Assembly (NCBI GenBank): GCA_946540605.1
Contig: CAMNIU010000128.1
Coordinates: 1 to 37,766 of the forward strand
Direction of reading: 5' to 3'
Length of the DNA: 37,766 nucleotides
Source of the DNA: an uncultured Treponema sp.
Lineage (GTDB): Bacteria; Spirochaetota; Spirochaetia; Treponematales; Treponemataceae
Under the pieces are notes generated by a model that was given only the letters and a program-made list of their open reading frames with translations, was not told the origin of the DNA and did not search any database. Numbering within the stretch: position 1 is the first letter of the stretch; each line of letters begins with the position of its first letter. Positions 30,397 through 37,766 of the stretch are shown one piece after another. A program made the position numbers and the translations under genes.

Positions 30397-31583
30397 TACT
30401 CTCCACTCAAGGCCACAACCGGATCCAGTTTTGCAGCCCTGCTTGCCGGGTTCAATCCAAAAAAGATACCTACAAATACAGAGAACACAAAAGAAATTAT
30501 ACAAGCATTCCAGTTGATTATCAGTGCATTTGACTGCACGTATTCAACCGCAAGACTTACTCCGATTCCCGCAATTATTCCCATAATTCCACCAAGCAAT
30601 GTAATGCTTGCAGATTCAATCAAAAACTGCTGACGAATATCTGCGGGGCTTGCACCAAGTGCCTTTCTGATTCCTATTTCCTGCTTTCGTTCGGTAACGG
30701 TAACAATCATAATATTCATAATTCCAATACCGCCAACCAAAAGCGAAATGGCCGCAATTGCACTGAGCATAATACTAATTGTACTGGTAATTTCACTCAT
30801 CTGCTCAAGCATAGACTGCATACTCATAACATTCACAGAATATTCTGAACCTGTTTTTTCTGTGTAATAGCTTTTGATTTCTGTTGTGAGAGTTACCGCT
30901 TTATCTGCAGAGGTTGCCTGAACCATCATATTTGCAGCAGCCGGATTCGGTTTGATTTTTTTTGCATAAAATCCGCGTGGAATAAAGGCAGAACCGTTTT
31001 CCATTCCGGTTGTCTGTTCTTTTAAAACACCGATTACTTCAAAATTAAAAGTAGTTTTGCTTGCAACAAGAATTACCTGTTTTCCAACCGCATCTCCATC
31101 AGGAAAATAATTTTCAGCAGTATCGTGGCTCAAAATGATTTTCTGGGTTCCTTCTTCGTTATCAGTAACCGTAAAGAAGGAGCCTTTTTCCAGTTCAAGA
31201 TTATACATTTCAAGATATCCGGTTTCTATGGCAGAGCAGTTTACAGAAGAGGAAGTTTCCCCATAAGTCATAGTTACATTAAGCGTATTTTTATACCAGA
31301 TTTTTTTGATGTTTTTGATATTATCAAATAAGTCTGTTCGTGCCGCTTCATCAAAAGTAACCGAAGAAGAACTGCCGCGGCGGCTCATAAAACCTGCACT
31401 TACGTTTACAACATCAAGCCCGGCGCTTCCAAAAGTGTTTTCAATCTGTTTTGTGGAGCTGCTTCCCATACTTGTAATTACAATAACCGATGCAACACCA
31501 ATAATTACACCAAGCAAAGAAAGAAATGTTCGTGTTTTATTACTCTTAAAGTTTTTGAAGGCATTAATAAAATCTTCTAACAT
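30396..31583 (-). CDS. ABC transporter permease, MacB/FtsX type
   Basis: A 395-residue protein. One TM helix near residues 20-42 (FLSLLGVIIGVASVIVI), a periplasmic MacB_PCD domain (about 45-260) and three C-terminal TM helices of the FtsX domain (about 270-388; GGIGIMNIMIVTVTERKQEIGIRKALGA). In E. coli MacB the ATPase is fused to this part; here it is a separate gene just upstream. Mechanotransmission-type exporters of this class drive efflux of macrolides, peptides or lipoproteins through an outer membrane duct. AAGGA lies 7 nt before the ATG. Last gene of the exporter operon. Confidence 0.92.
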   Translation of the reverse strand: MLEDFINAFKNFKSNKTRTFLSLLGVIIGVASVIVITSMGSSSTKQIENTFGSAGLDVVNVSAGFMSRRGSSSSVTFDEAARTDLFDNIKNIKKIWYKNTLNVTMTYGETSSSVNCSAIETGYLEMYNLELEKGSFFTVTDNEEGTQKIILSHDTAENYFPDGDAVGKQVILVASKTTFNFEVIGVLKEQTTGMENGSAFIPRGFYAKKIKPNPAAANMMVQATSADKAVTLTTEIKSYYTEKTGSEYSVNVMSMQSMLEQMSEITSTISIMLSAIAAISLLVGGIGIMNIMIVTVTERKQEIGIRKALGASPADIRQQFLIESASITLLGGIMGIIAGIGVSLAVEYVQSNALIINWNACIISFVFSVFVGIFFGLNPASRAAKLDPVVALSGE

Positions 31584-31592
31584 ATTTAGTCC

Positions 31593-32270
31593 TTAGTCAG
31601 TCACTATCTGACCGTCCAGTATGCGAATGCAGCGTTCTGTAGATTCACCAATTCGAGGATCGTGTGTTACAATGATTATAGTCGTATTGTTTTCCTTATT
31701 GATTTTGCGGAACATTTCCATAACCTGCTTTCCGGTTTCTGTATCCAGCGCACCAGTCGGTTCATCAGCAAGGAGAATCTTTGGCTGAGTTACCATGGCC
31801 CGTGCAATTGCAACTCTCTGTTTCTGTCCTCCGGAAAGTTCATGCGGTTTATGATGAATTCGCTCTCCAAGTCCAACTGCTTCAAGTGCTGCTTTTGCTT
31901 TTTCCATTCTTACTGAGCGGTCAATCTTTTGGTATTTCAATGGAAGCATTACGTTTTCCAGAATATTCATTGCCGGAATAAGATGATACTGCTGAAATAC
32001 AAAACCAACAGTTTGATTTCGTAATACAGCAAGTTCCTTTTCGCTCATCTTTGCAGTTTCACGCTCGTTTATCTTTACAATTCCGGAAGTAGGGCGATCG
32101 AGACAGCCAATCATATTCATACAAGTAGATTTACCCGAGCCGGAAGGTCCCATAATTGAAACAAACTCTCCCTGCTGAATATCAAAGCTGATTCCTCTGA
32201 GCGCATGAACTTCGTTTTCTCCCATAACGTAGGTTTTGACTACGTCCTGCAAGCTTACAACAGTTTCCAT
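31593..32270 (-). CDS. ABC transporter ATP-binding protein, MacB/LolD type
   Basis: A 225-residue ATPase. Walker A is GPSGSGKST (41-49), the Q-loop VFQQYHLIP, the signature LSGGQKQRVAIARA, Walker B ILLADEPTGALD, and the H-loop IIVTHD. It powers the permease encoded 9 bp downstream. AGGAGG lies 7 nt before the ATG. The small size and sequence put it in the MacB/LolD/FtsE class, not that of import ATPases. Confidence 0.95.
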   Translation of the reverse strand: METVVSLQDVVKTYVMGENEVHALRGISFDIQQGEFVSIMGPSGSGKSTCMNMIGCLDRPTSGIVKINERETAKMSEKELAVLRNQTVGFVFQQYHLIPAMNILENVMLPLKYQKIDRSVRMEKAKAALEAVGLGERIHHKPHELSGGQKQRVAIARAMVTQPKILLADEPTGALDTETGKQVMEMFRKINKENNTTIIIVTHDPRIGESTERCIRILDGQIVTD

Positions 32271-32287
32271 ATTAAGCCTCCTGCAGA

Positions 32288-33343
32288 TTACATCGGGCCG
32301 CCAGGAAAGCCACCACCTGGAAATCCACCAGGAGCTCCACCGCCATTTTTATTTGAAGTGCTGCTCTGATTTCTATTGCGGTTTCTGTTCATTCCAGACT
32401 GTTTTGGAGTTGATTGCTGCAAAAGAACTTCGCCGCCTTCAAGTCCTTCCAGAACTTTTACATATTCCATTCCATAAGGCTGAATTTTTACAGACTTTTT
32501 CTGTTCACCTTTGGCAAGTACAACATAAGGTTCTTTGTTTTCATAACCGATTGCATAGCGTGAGACAACAACATATTCTTCTGTAGGGCTGATTTCGATT
32601 TTTCCTGTAAAAGAAAAGTTTGGAAGAATGGCTTCAGGGTAATCATCAATTCTAAGTTTTACTTTTACAACGGTTGCACCGCGCGAAGTAACTTCTCCTA
32701 TTGCAGGCCAGCCGACAACATAACCTTCTACAGTTTTTTTGCTAAGGGCAGGGAAGGTGAAAGTAACCTTTTGTCCAACAACCAGCTTTGAAACATCTGT
32801 TTCTGTAACTTCAACTTCTGCTGTAAGGTAATCAATGTTTACGAGGGTTCCTACAGTGTCCTTGGCTTCGAGAGAGTCGCCTACGGCAACATCCAGATCC
32901 GCAATAATACCGTCAAAGGTTGCTGTAACCTTGCGGTCTTCTACTTTCTGAAGCAGGGAGTTGCGTTCTGTTTCCAGAAGCTTTCGTTCGCGTTCAGAAG
33001 CAGTAAGTCGTTTTGTAGCCATACTGTATTCCTGCTTTTCCAGATTGTAAAGTTGTTCTGAATCATCAAGCTGAATGATTACATCGCCTTTCTTAACCTT
33101 GTCGCCGGCCTTTACATAAACTGCTGTTACTGTGCCTGCGCTGCGGGCCTGCAGTGTCTGCTCTTGAGCGGCTGCAACAGTTCCAGAAATTTCTATAATA
33201 TTTTCATAGGTTTCAACATTGGCCGTATAATAAACCTTTTCTGTTCCTTTAGAACTGAGCACTGTTTTTAGGACAACAAGACCGGCTCCGATTACGGCGA
33301 GAGTTGCCACACAGATTAAAATTATCTTAATTTTCTTTTTCAT
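32288..33343 (-). CDS. Membrane fusion protein (MacA-like periplasmic adaptor)
   Basis: A 351-residue protein. An N-terminal membrane anchor (residues 5-27), a biotinyl-lipoyl barrel half (ARSAGTVTAVYVKAGDKVKKGDVI), a short coiled-coil hairpin (about 100-135) and the second half (VTATFDGIIADLDVAVGDSL), then beta-barrel and membrane-proximal domains. It links the ABC permease to the outer membrane duct. The hairpin is shorter than in E. coli MacA. The C-terminus is an unusual low-complexity tail: alternating Asn-Arg, then Ser/Asn, then Gly-Gly-Phe-Pro repeats. AGGA precedes the ATG; a 158-bp repeat-containing gap separates it from the upstream duct gene. Confidence 0.9.
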   Translation of the reverse strand: MKKKIKIILICVATLAVIGAGLVVLKTVLSSKGTEKVYYTANVETYENIIEISGTVAAAQEQTLQARSAGTVTAVYVKAGDKVKKGDVIIQLDDSEQLYNLEKQEYSMATKRLTASERERKLLETERNSLLQKVEDRKVTATFDGIIADLDVAVGDSLEAKDTVGTLVNIDYLTAEVEVTETDVSKLVVGQKVTFTFPALSKKTVEGYVVGWPAIGEVTSRGATVVKVKLRIDDYPEAILPNFSFTGKIEISPTEEYVVVSRYAIGYENKEPYVVLAKGEQKKSVKIQPYGMEYVKVLEGLEGGEVLLQQSTPKQSGMNRNRNRNQSSTSNKNGGGAPGGFPGGGFPGGPM

Positions 33344-33362
33344 ATTATCCTGCCTTATATAT

Positions 33363-33500
33363 TGTCATGCTGAACTTGTTTCAGCATCTTTAATATAGAT
33401 CCCTACACCTTCGCAGCATAGCTGCTCGGAGACTCGCTTAAAATGCTCCACTGGAGCATTTTATCGGCTTTCAGCCGTCGCTCCCTAAGTTCGGGATGAC
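33363..33500. repeat. Family A repeat and an interrupted copy carrying a three-hairpin insert
   Basis: An intact copy at 33363-33389 (arms ATGCTGAA and TTCAGCAT). A second, inverse copy appears split: AGATCCC at 33397-33403 and GTTCGGGATGAC at 33489-33500, with about 85 bp between. The insert holds GCAGC/GCTGC with loop ATA (33413-33425), a 12-bp arm palindrome TAAAATGCTCCA (33439-33450) facing 33452-33463, and CGGCT/AGCCG with loop TTC (33465-33477). Confidence 0.7.
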
Positions 33501-33501
33501 G

Positions 33502-34950
33502 CTATTTCGCACTTACAAAATTCGAAATCACATCATCATTGTATATAATCAAATCAATCAGGTTCGAAACCTTTTTGATTATGTTACTATTTAAATCATT
33601 CTTAGTAGAAAGATATTCAGTTTCGCTGATGTAGCCCTGCTTATACAACTGGCTCATATCTTTTTCCAAATCTTCATACATAGAAAGATTTGTTTCTGCA
33701 GTTTGTTTTTCCCAAAGCAGAGTGTCAAGTTTCTGTTGAAGTTCAACAACCTTTGTTTCATAAGCGGCTTCTGCAGATTCAATTGCTAAGAGTTCCTGCT
33801 CTTCTGTAAGTTCATTCTGTTGTTTTGTAAGATTATTTTTTCGGAAAGTATTTGGTGTAAGAGTTGCGCTGAAAGTGAAAGAAGGATTTATGTTGTTTCC
33901 TCCAATCGGCATGCTGACTCCTGCTCCAAGTGCTACTCCGCCAATTGAGCCACTGAGTCCTGCATCTACAGTATCAGTTTTAGTATTTGAATTGTCAAAA
34001 GTATAACCGGCATTTGCCGAAAGACTGTATGTCTTTTTAGAACTTCGTTCCATGGAATTAATTGTGTTTGTCCAGACTGCGCTTTCAATTTCAGTAAAAA
34101 GTTCTTTGTTATATGCAGTTACATCGACCGGTTCAATAGCTTCAATATCAGAGGGCACAAGGCTCATCAAATCAACATTGTCATCAATCTGAATGTCAAA
34201 ACCGCATTTTTTATAGAAAACAACGCTGTCATAAATCAAAGCATGCATAGCACTTTCTACGTCATGCTGGTCGGAAATAACTTTGAGTTCTGCTTGTCTG
34301 TATGTAGATGAACTTTTTGAATATCCCTGAATCTTTTTTGCTTCAAAATCAATTTCATCTGAATATAAGGTTTCGCGTTTTGAAATAATAGAACTAACTG
34401 ATGTCAGAAGTTTTTTAAGTTCTGTATAAAACTCTTTTTCTGCGGCAATTGCACGTTTTTCGATTTTTCTCTGAGCTTCGGTAACAGAACGTTTTGCTTT
34501 AAGCTTTGTGATTTTATTAGTAAGACTTGAAGATGAAATGATATCAATTCCGAGTGAGAGAGAAGTGTCGCTGACCTTTGTATCCGAGCTGTCAGATGTA
34601 ATATTTGTCTGGCTTGTAAAAGAAAGATTTGAGGCCTGTGGAAGCCTTGCATTTACAGAAGGTTTTGCAGTTAATTTTGAGCCGTCATCACTGGTTTGTA
34701 AGGTAATTGTACCGGTTGAAAGGCTGATATCAAAGCCTGTATCGATTAAGGTTGAATCATAAGAAAGAGCTGCTTTTTTTGCTGCAATTGTAAGAGTCTT
34801 AAGTTCTGAATCATTTTCGACATAAGACAAGAGCAGCGAAGTTGTATCTGGAATTGAAATCTGTGGAACTGCTTTTTCCATTGCGGCTGCAAATCCGGAT
34901 ACTGAAAAGAGTATAACTGATGTAAATAAAATAAGGTGTTTCTTTATCAT
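33502..34950 (-). CDS. TolC-like outer membrane efflux protein
   Basis: 482 residues from the ATG at 34950 (GAGG upstream), after rejecting the frame extension to 34998. Signal peptide residues 1-22 (SVSGFAA). Long amphipathic helical segments (about 145-235 and 375-470) and a beta-rich middle (LSANAGYTF, GLSGSIGGVALGAGVSMPIGG, TFSATLTPNTFRK) fit an outer membrane efflux protein of the TolC fold, though sequence divergence is large. First gene of the exporter operon. Codons 3-6 are complementary to a stretch of the 5' leader. Confidence 0.8.
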   Translation of the reverse strand: MIKKHLILFTSVILFSVSGFAAAMEKAVPQISIPDTTSLLLSYVENDSELKTLTIAAKKAALSYDSTLIDTGFDISLSTGTITLQTSDDGSKLTAKPSVNARLPQASNLSFTSQTNITSDSSDTKVSDTSLSLGIDIISSSSLTNKITKLKAKRSVTEAQRKIEKRAIAAEKEFYTELKKLLTSVSSIISKRETLYSDEIDFEAKKIQGYSKSSSTYRQAELKVISDQHDVESAMHALIYDSVVFYKKCGFDIQIDDNVDLMSLVPSDIEAIEPVDVTAYNKELFTEIESAVWTNTINSMERSSKKTYSLSANAGYTFDNSNTKTDTVDAGLSGSIGGVALGAGVSMPIGGNNINPSFTFSATLTPNTFRKNNLTKQQNELTEEQELLAIESAEAAYETKVVELQQKLDTLLWEKQTAETNLSMYEDLEKDMSQLYKQGYISETEYLSTKNDLNSNIIKKVSNLIDLIIYNDDVISNFVSAK

Positions 34951-35001
34951 TTTAGCCTCGTTTATAAAATAAACCGAAACACCATAAAAAAGAAACACCT
35001 T
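34933..35001 (-). promoter_or_regulatory. Inverted repeat pairing the tolC-like leader with its first codons
   Basis: AAGGTGTTTCTTT (on the plus strand, 34933-34945, inside the start of the gene) is the perfect complement of AAAGAAACACCTT (34989-35001, upstream of the start). If transcription begins upstream of 35001, the mRNA can form a 13-bp stem with the ribosome binding site and ATG in its loop. Confidence 0.5.
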
Positions 35002-35038
35002 TTAACAAAAATAAGAAATGTCTTATGTGTAAGGCCGC

Positions 35039-35067
35039 TGTCATCCTCGGGCTTGACCCGAGGAGCT
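35039..35067. repeat. Family A repeat at the TraB gene 3' end
   Basis: TGTCATCCTCGGG, CTTGA, CCCGAGGAGCT: perfect arms TCCTCGGG and CCCGAGGA around loop CTTGA. It lies 1 bp beyond the TraB stop codon and could terminate it. Confidence 0.85.
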
Positions 35068-35068
35068 A

Positions 35069-36253
35069 TCAACCAAGATTGCTTAAAATTCCGATAATAT
35101 CTGCACCACCAATAAAGGTTCCGATTGTACTTCCTAAAGAAGACAGAATAAATACAAGAAGTGCCCGTAAAATACGGTTACGGTAAAATCCACGCAAACT
35201 TGATACATCATCCTGAAGGTGTTCCATATCGCTAACCTTAGGCTTACAAACAACTGCCTGAACAATTGCAGTTAAGAATCCAACTCCAATAAACGGACAA
35301 AGAGAAGTAAATGGAGCTCCAACAAATCCAACAAGAATTGCAAGCGGGTGTCCCAAAGCTACGGCTGTCAAAATTGCTGCAGGAATTGCATTCCAAAGGA
35401 ACCAGGTAGAAAGAATCTGAGCTCCAGCGTGAATGCCACCATAAATAAAGCCTGCTACAATCAGACCAATAATACAAGCAGGAATCAGGAAGGCAAGGAG
35501 TTTTCCTAAAATACCAGGCTTAGGCAGTTTAGAAATTTCTTCAACATCAGCATTTTCAGTGCCTGCTCCAAGTTTTTCAAGATGAGCCTGAACGCCTGGC
35601 AAATGACCTGCTCCAAGTACTGCTACAATATTGTTGCCTTCTGAAGCCCAGATTTTTGATGCAAGATACTGGTCGCGTTCATCAATCAAAACAGTTTTGA
35701 TTACAGGCATATATTCTGCAAGTTCAGACATCATGGAATCCATTTCATTGCGTTCTTTTAGCTTCTCAATTTCTTCTGGTTCAATTTCTTCTTTGCTGAA
35801 GGAACTTGAAAGAAGGGTAGCGAGAAGCTTGCATTTTCCCCAGAAACTGTTTTTTCCCCATGCACGCTTTAAGGTAATCTGAATAGGGCGGTCAACGAGA
35901 GTACAACGGATACCACCTTCATCAGCAGCATTCATAGCGGCAATCATCTCATCACCAGGTTTTACTCCGGCATTTAAGCCCATTCTGCGCTGGAAAGATG
36001 AAAGCATAAGGTTTGCAAGCAGCAAAAAGCCTTCTTTACGCTTAAAAACTTTTACAAGGTCTAACTGACTGTAGCGTGAAGGATTTTTAATTGAATCTGC
36101 ACGCTTTTCATCCAGTTCTACTGCAACACAATCTGGCTGCAAATCTTTTATGGTCTGTTTTACTTCTTCTACACTTTCTTTAGAAACATGAGCTGTACCT
36201 ACGAGGGTAATTTTTCGTCCGGCGAGGTCCAGCTGAATCTGAGTCTGGCTCAT
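35069..36253 (-). CDS. TraB-family (TraB/PrgY) membrane protein
   Basis: 394 residues from the ATG at 36253, chosen because it overlaps the upstream stop as ATGA; a further ATG at 36268 would overlap by 19 bp. Residues 1-235 are the soluble TraB domain: LVGTAHVSKES, VAVELDEKR, EMIAAMNAADEGG, LVDRPIQITLKRAW and VLGAGHLPGVQAHL. About 260-394 hold several TM helices. The family (pheromone-shutdown TraB/PrgY, human TRABD) is proposed to be metal-dependent membrane protease-like, with the GTAH His and GAGH His as candidate ligands. Role in the spirochaete unknown; coupling to the TPR lipoprotein gene is suggestive. Confidence 0.85.
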   Translation of the reverse strand: MSQTQIQLDLAGRKITLVGTAHVSKESVEEVKQTIKDLQPDCVAVELDEKRADSIKNPSRYSQLDLVKVFKRKEGFLLLANLMLSSFQRRMGLNAGVKPGDEMIAAMNAADEGGIRCTLVDRPIQITLKRAWGKNSFWGKCKLLATLLSSSFSKEEIEPEEIEKLKERNEMDSMMSELAEYMPVIKTVLIDERDQYLASKIWASEGNNIVAVLGAGHLPGVQAHLEKLGAGTENADVEEISKLPKPGILGKLLAFLIPACIIGLIVAGFIYGGIHAGAQILSTWFLWNAIPAAILTAVALGHPLAILVGFVGAPFTSLCPFIGVGFLTAIVQAVVCKPKVSDMEHLQDDVSSLRGFYRNRILRALLVFILSSLGSTIGTFIGGADIIGILSNLG

Positions 36254-37686
36254 TGCATCAATCCCCATTCGGCAATTCTGTATTCAAAAAACATTGGTGC
36301 CTTTAAATTTGTGACTTTTGCGTAGTATTCCTTTGCAAGTTCATCTGCTTTGTTCAACTCGTAATAAAGTCCAATGTAGAATAACATTTTACCGCGGTTA
36401 TTGCTATTACCTTCGTTTGTCACTTTTTTTACAAGATTAGATTCTGCATTTCGGTTATATGAATCATTAAAGAATCGTACAAGTGAATATTCAGTTGAAT
36501 TAGGATCCAGTTTTTTTAGCTGTGCTGTAAGAACCTTTTTAGCTTCAAGAGGTTTGTTTAGTTTGAACCAGCAGGCTGCAATCATAAGGCTGTAAGCATA
36601 GCTTGGGCTGAATTCATAAGTTTTTGTAAAATACTTAATTGCGTTTTCATAATTTCGAGCGCGGTATTCCAGAATTGCAGTGGATTCGTACGCATAAAAA
36701 TATTTAGGGTTTGTTTCTATTACCTTGTGGTAATTTTCAAGGGCTGCGTCCCACTGTTCAAGGTCGTCATAATTGCCGGCGAGGTAGGCATAAGCCAGAA
36801 AATAAGAAGGATCCAGCTGAGTAGCCTTAGTCCAGGCTCTTGCAGCATCATCAAACTTACCCTGATAGCGGAGATAAGTTCCTAAATCCATCCAATAGTC
36901 ATAATTATATGGCTCCTGCTTTAAGGCTTCCTGTACAAATTTAGTGGCGCGGAGATAGTTTTCATCTTCGTAGGCAAGTTTTCCCATATATGCAAGGGCA
37001 GCTGCATTTTCAGGGTCTTTATCAAGAATCTTCTGAAAGCTTTCCGAAGCAGATTTTACATCGTCAGTGTAGTAACACATCTGTGCGTAGCCAAAAAGCG
37101 CATCTGTGTTTTCGCTGTCTCCGCGAAGAGCCTTTTTATAAGAGTCGCGGGCAAGCTTATATTTTTTGTTCAGAGCATAATCTTCAGCCTTCTGAATGTT
37201 TACGGCAGCATTATAAGGGTCTACAGAAAGAATGCGGTCTGCAGAAGCTTTATAGGCAGTTTTATCTCCTTTAGCCTTGTTGCACATAGAAATAAGCTCT
37301 AGTGCATCCATATTTTCCGGTTCAATGGCAAGAATTTCTTCAGCAGTCTGAATGGCGTTATCATACTGAGCATCTGAATAATAAAGGGCTCCAAGAAGAT
37401 TTTTAAGTTCAATATCATCCTTTAGTTCAGCAGGAATTTTCTCAAAGTGGGCAATAGCACCTTTTGTATCGTTATCAGCAAGAAGAGCTTTTAGCTGCTT
37501 TACAAATTTTACGTTTGGAGGGTCTTGAGGTTCTTCTTTTACTTCTTTTTTTGAAACAGAAGGAGTCTCTGGTTTGTCAGTTTCTGTTTTTGGAGCTGAA
37601 CCACAACCTGTAAGCCCTGAAATAACAGCAAGTACTGCTCCTGCTGCAAGAACTGGTAAAAGTTTTGATTTAATTGTCTTAATCAT
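36250..37686 (-). CDS. TPR-repeat lipoprotein
   Basis: A 478-residue protein. Lipobox LTGC (Cys28) and a charged, Pro-rich linker (about 30-55). About ten tetratricopeptide repeats follow (for example residues 90-123, 193-226, 227-260 and 295-328 show the W/L-G-Y-A-F-P pattern, as in NAAALAYMGKLAYEDENYLRA). TPR lipoproteins scaffold envelope complexes; no enzymatic motif. AAGGGAAG lies 6 nt before the ATG. Its stop overlaps the TraB start by four bases. The region 37687-37766 is its upstream region, with only a weak TATATA box near 37701-37706. Confidence 0.85.
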   Translation of the reverse strand: MIKTIKSKLLPVLAAGAVLAVISGLTGCGSAPKTETDKPETPSVSKKEVKEEPQDPPNVKFVKQLKALLADNDTKGAIAHFEKIPAELKDDIELKNLLGALYYSDAQYDNAIQTAEEILAIEPENMDALELISMCNKAKGDKTAYKASADRILSVDPYNAAVNIQKAEDYALNKKYKLARDSYKKALRGDSENTDALFGYAQMCYYTDDVKSASESFQKILDKDPENAAALAYMGKLAYEDENYLRATKFVQEALKQEPYNYDYWMDLGTYLRYQGKFDDAARAWTKATQLDPSYFLAYAYLAGNYDDLEQWDAALENYHKVIETNPKYFYAYESTAILEYRARNYENAIKYFTKTYEFSPSYAYSLMIAACWFKLNKPLEAKKVLTAQLKKLDPNSTEYSLVRFFNDSYNRNAESNLVKKVTNEGNSNNRGKMLFYIGLYYELNKADELAKEYYAKVTNLKAPMFFEYRIAEWGLMQ

Positions 37687-37766
37687 TTTTTACTTCCCTT
37701 ATATAGTTGAAATTAACCGAATCATTGGCTAAACTGTTAATACAATGAGCATTCGGATATTAAAAA

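Noticed and set aside
34951..34998. Longer start for the TolC-like gene
   Set aside because: It would place 16 non-hydrophobic residues before a clean signal peptide; GAGG precedes the ATG at 34950.

Overview
The window looks like a chromosome segment of a gut- or rumen-type Treponema (Spirochaetota). The evidence is an AT-rich base composition with many spirochaete-style lipoproteins, a secreted GH5 glycanase, and many dispersed palindromic repeats of the 'GTCAT..CTTG..GAT' type that I associate with treponemes. No database was used, so the genus is an inference. All 30 protein genes are assigned from motifs read directly in the sequence; one tRNA was found and no rRNA, IS transposase, prophage or CRISPR array.

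Layout. (1) 1-980: the end of a LytTR regulator and a DUF3021 membrane partner. (2) 978-5035, minus strand: Nudix-HD fusion, alpha/beta hydrolase, GNAT acetyltransferase, radical SAM enzyme and a small unknown protein. (3) 5150-12434, plus strand: a GH5 enzyme, a 1328-residue lipoprotein that fuses a solute-binding-like domain to three C-terminal repeats, TatD, and a small exported protein. (4) 12417-15132, minus strand: endonuclease/exonuclease/phosphatase protein, DNA methyltransferase, pseudouridine synthase. Divergent from these is a 7TM/HD-GYP protein (15228-16940). (5) 16941-19698: a terminator plus three tandem hairpins, gpmI (minus strand), then about 900 bp without a credible gene but dense in hairpins and inverted repeats. 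(6) 19699-20628: a PD-(D/E)XK-like protein of foreign composition. (7) 20897-27626: a complete trp operon trpE-trpGD-trpCF-trpB-trpA behind a promoter covered by palindromic operators and closed by a strong terminator. (8) 27687-28494, minus strand: a lipoprotein and tRNA-Ala(UGC). (9) 28610-30319: a conserved-looking coiled-coil protein. (10) 30396-34950, minus strand: a MacAB-TolC-like tripartite exporter. (11) 35069-37686, minus strand: a TPR lipoprotein translationally coupled to a TraB-family membrane protein.

The most interesting material is not a single gene. Palindromic repeats of at least two families sit in frame inside coding sequences: radical SAM enzyme, pseudouridine synthase, DNA methyltransferase, and the TrpC-TrpF fusion, where one copy forms the inter-domain linker and another supplies the C-terminus and stop codon. 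Three genes share the exact spacing TATAAT-7 nt-ATG with no Shine-Dalgarno sequence, which suggests leaderless mRNAs. Between the HD-GYP gene and gpmI there are three hairpins at 39-40 nt spacing with different stems but the same asymmetric internal loop, which looks like a structured RNA or a repeat array.

The five trp genes together cover every step from chorismate to tryptophan. The GH5 enzyme and the giant lipoprotein probably act together at the cell surface on plant or host glycans. The exporter genes form one coherent efflux unit.
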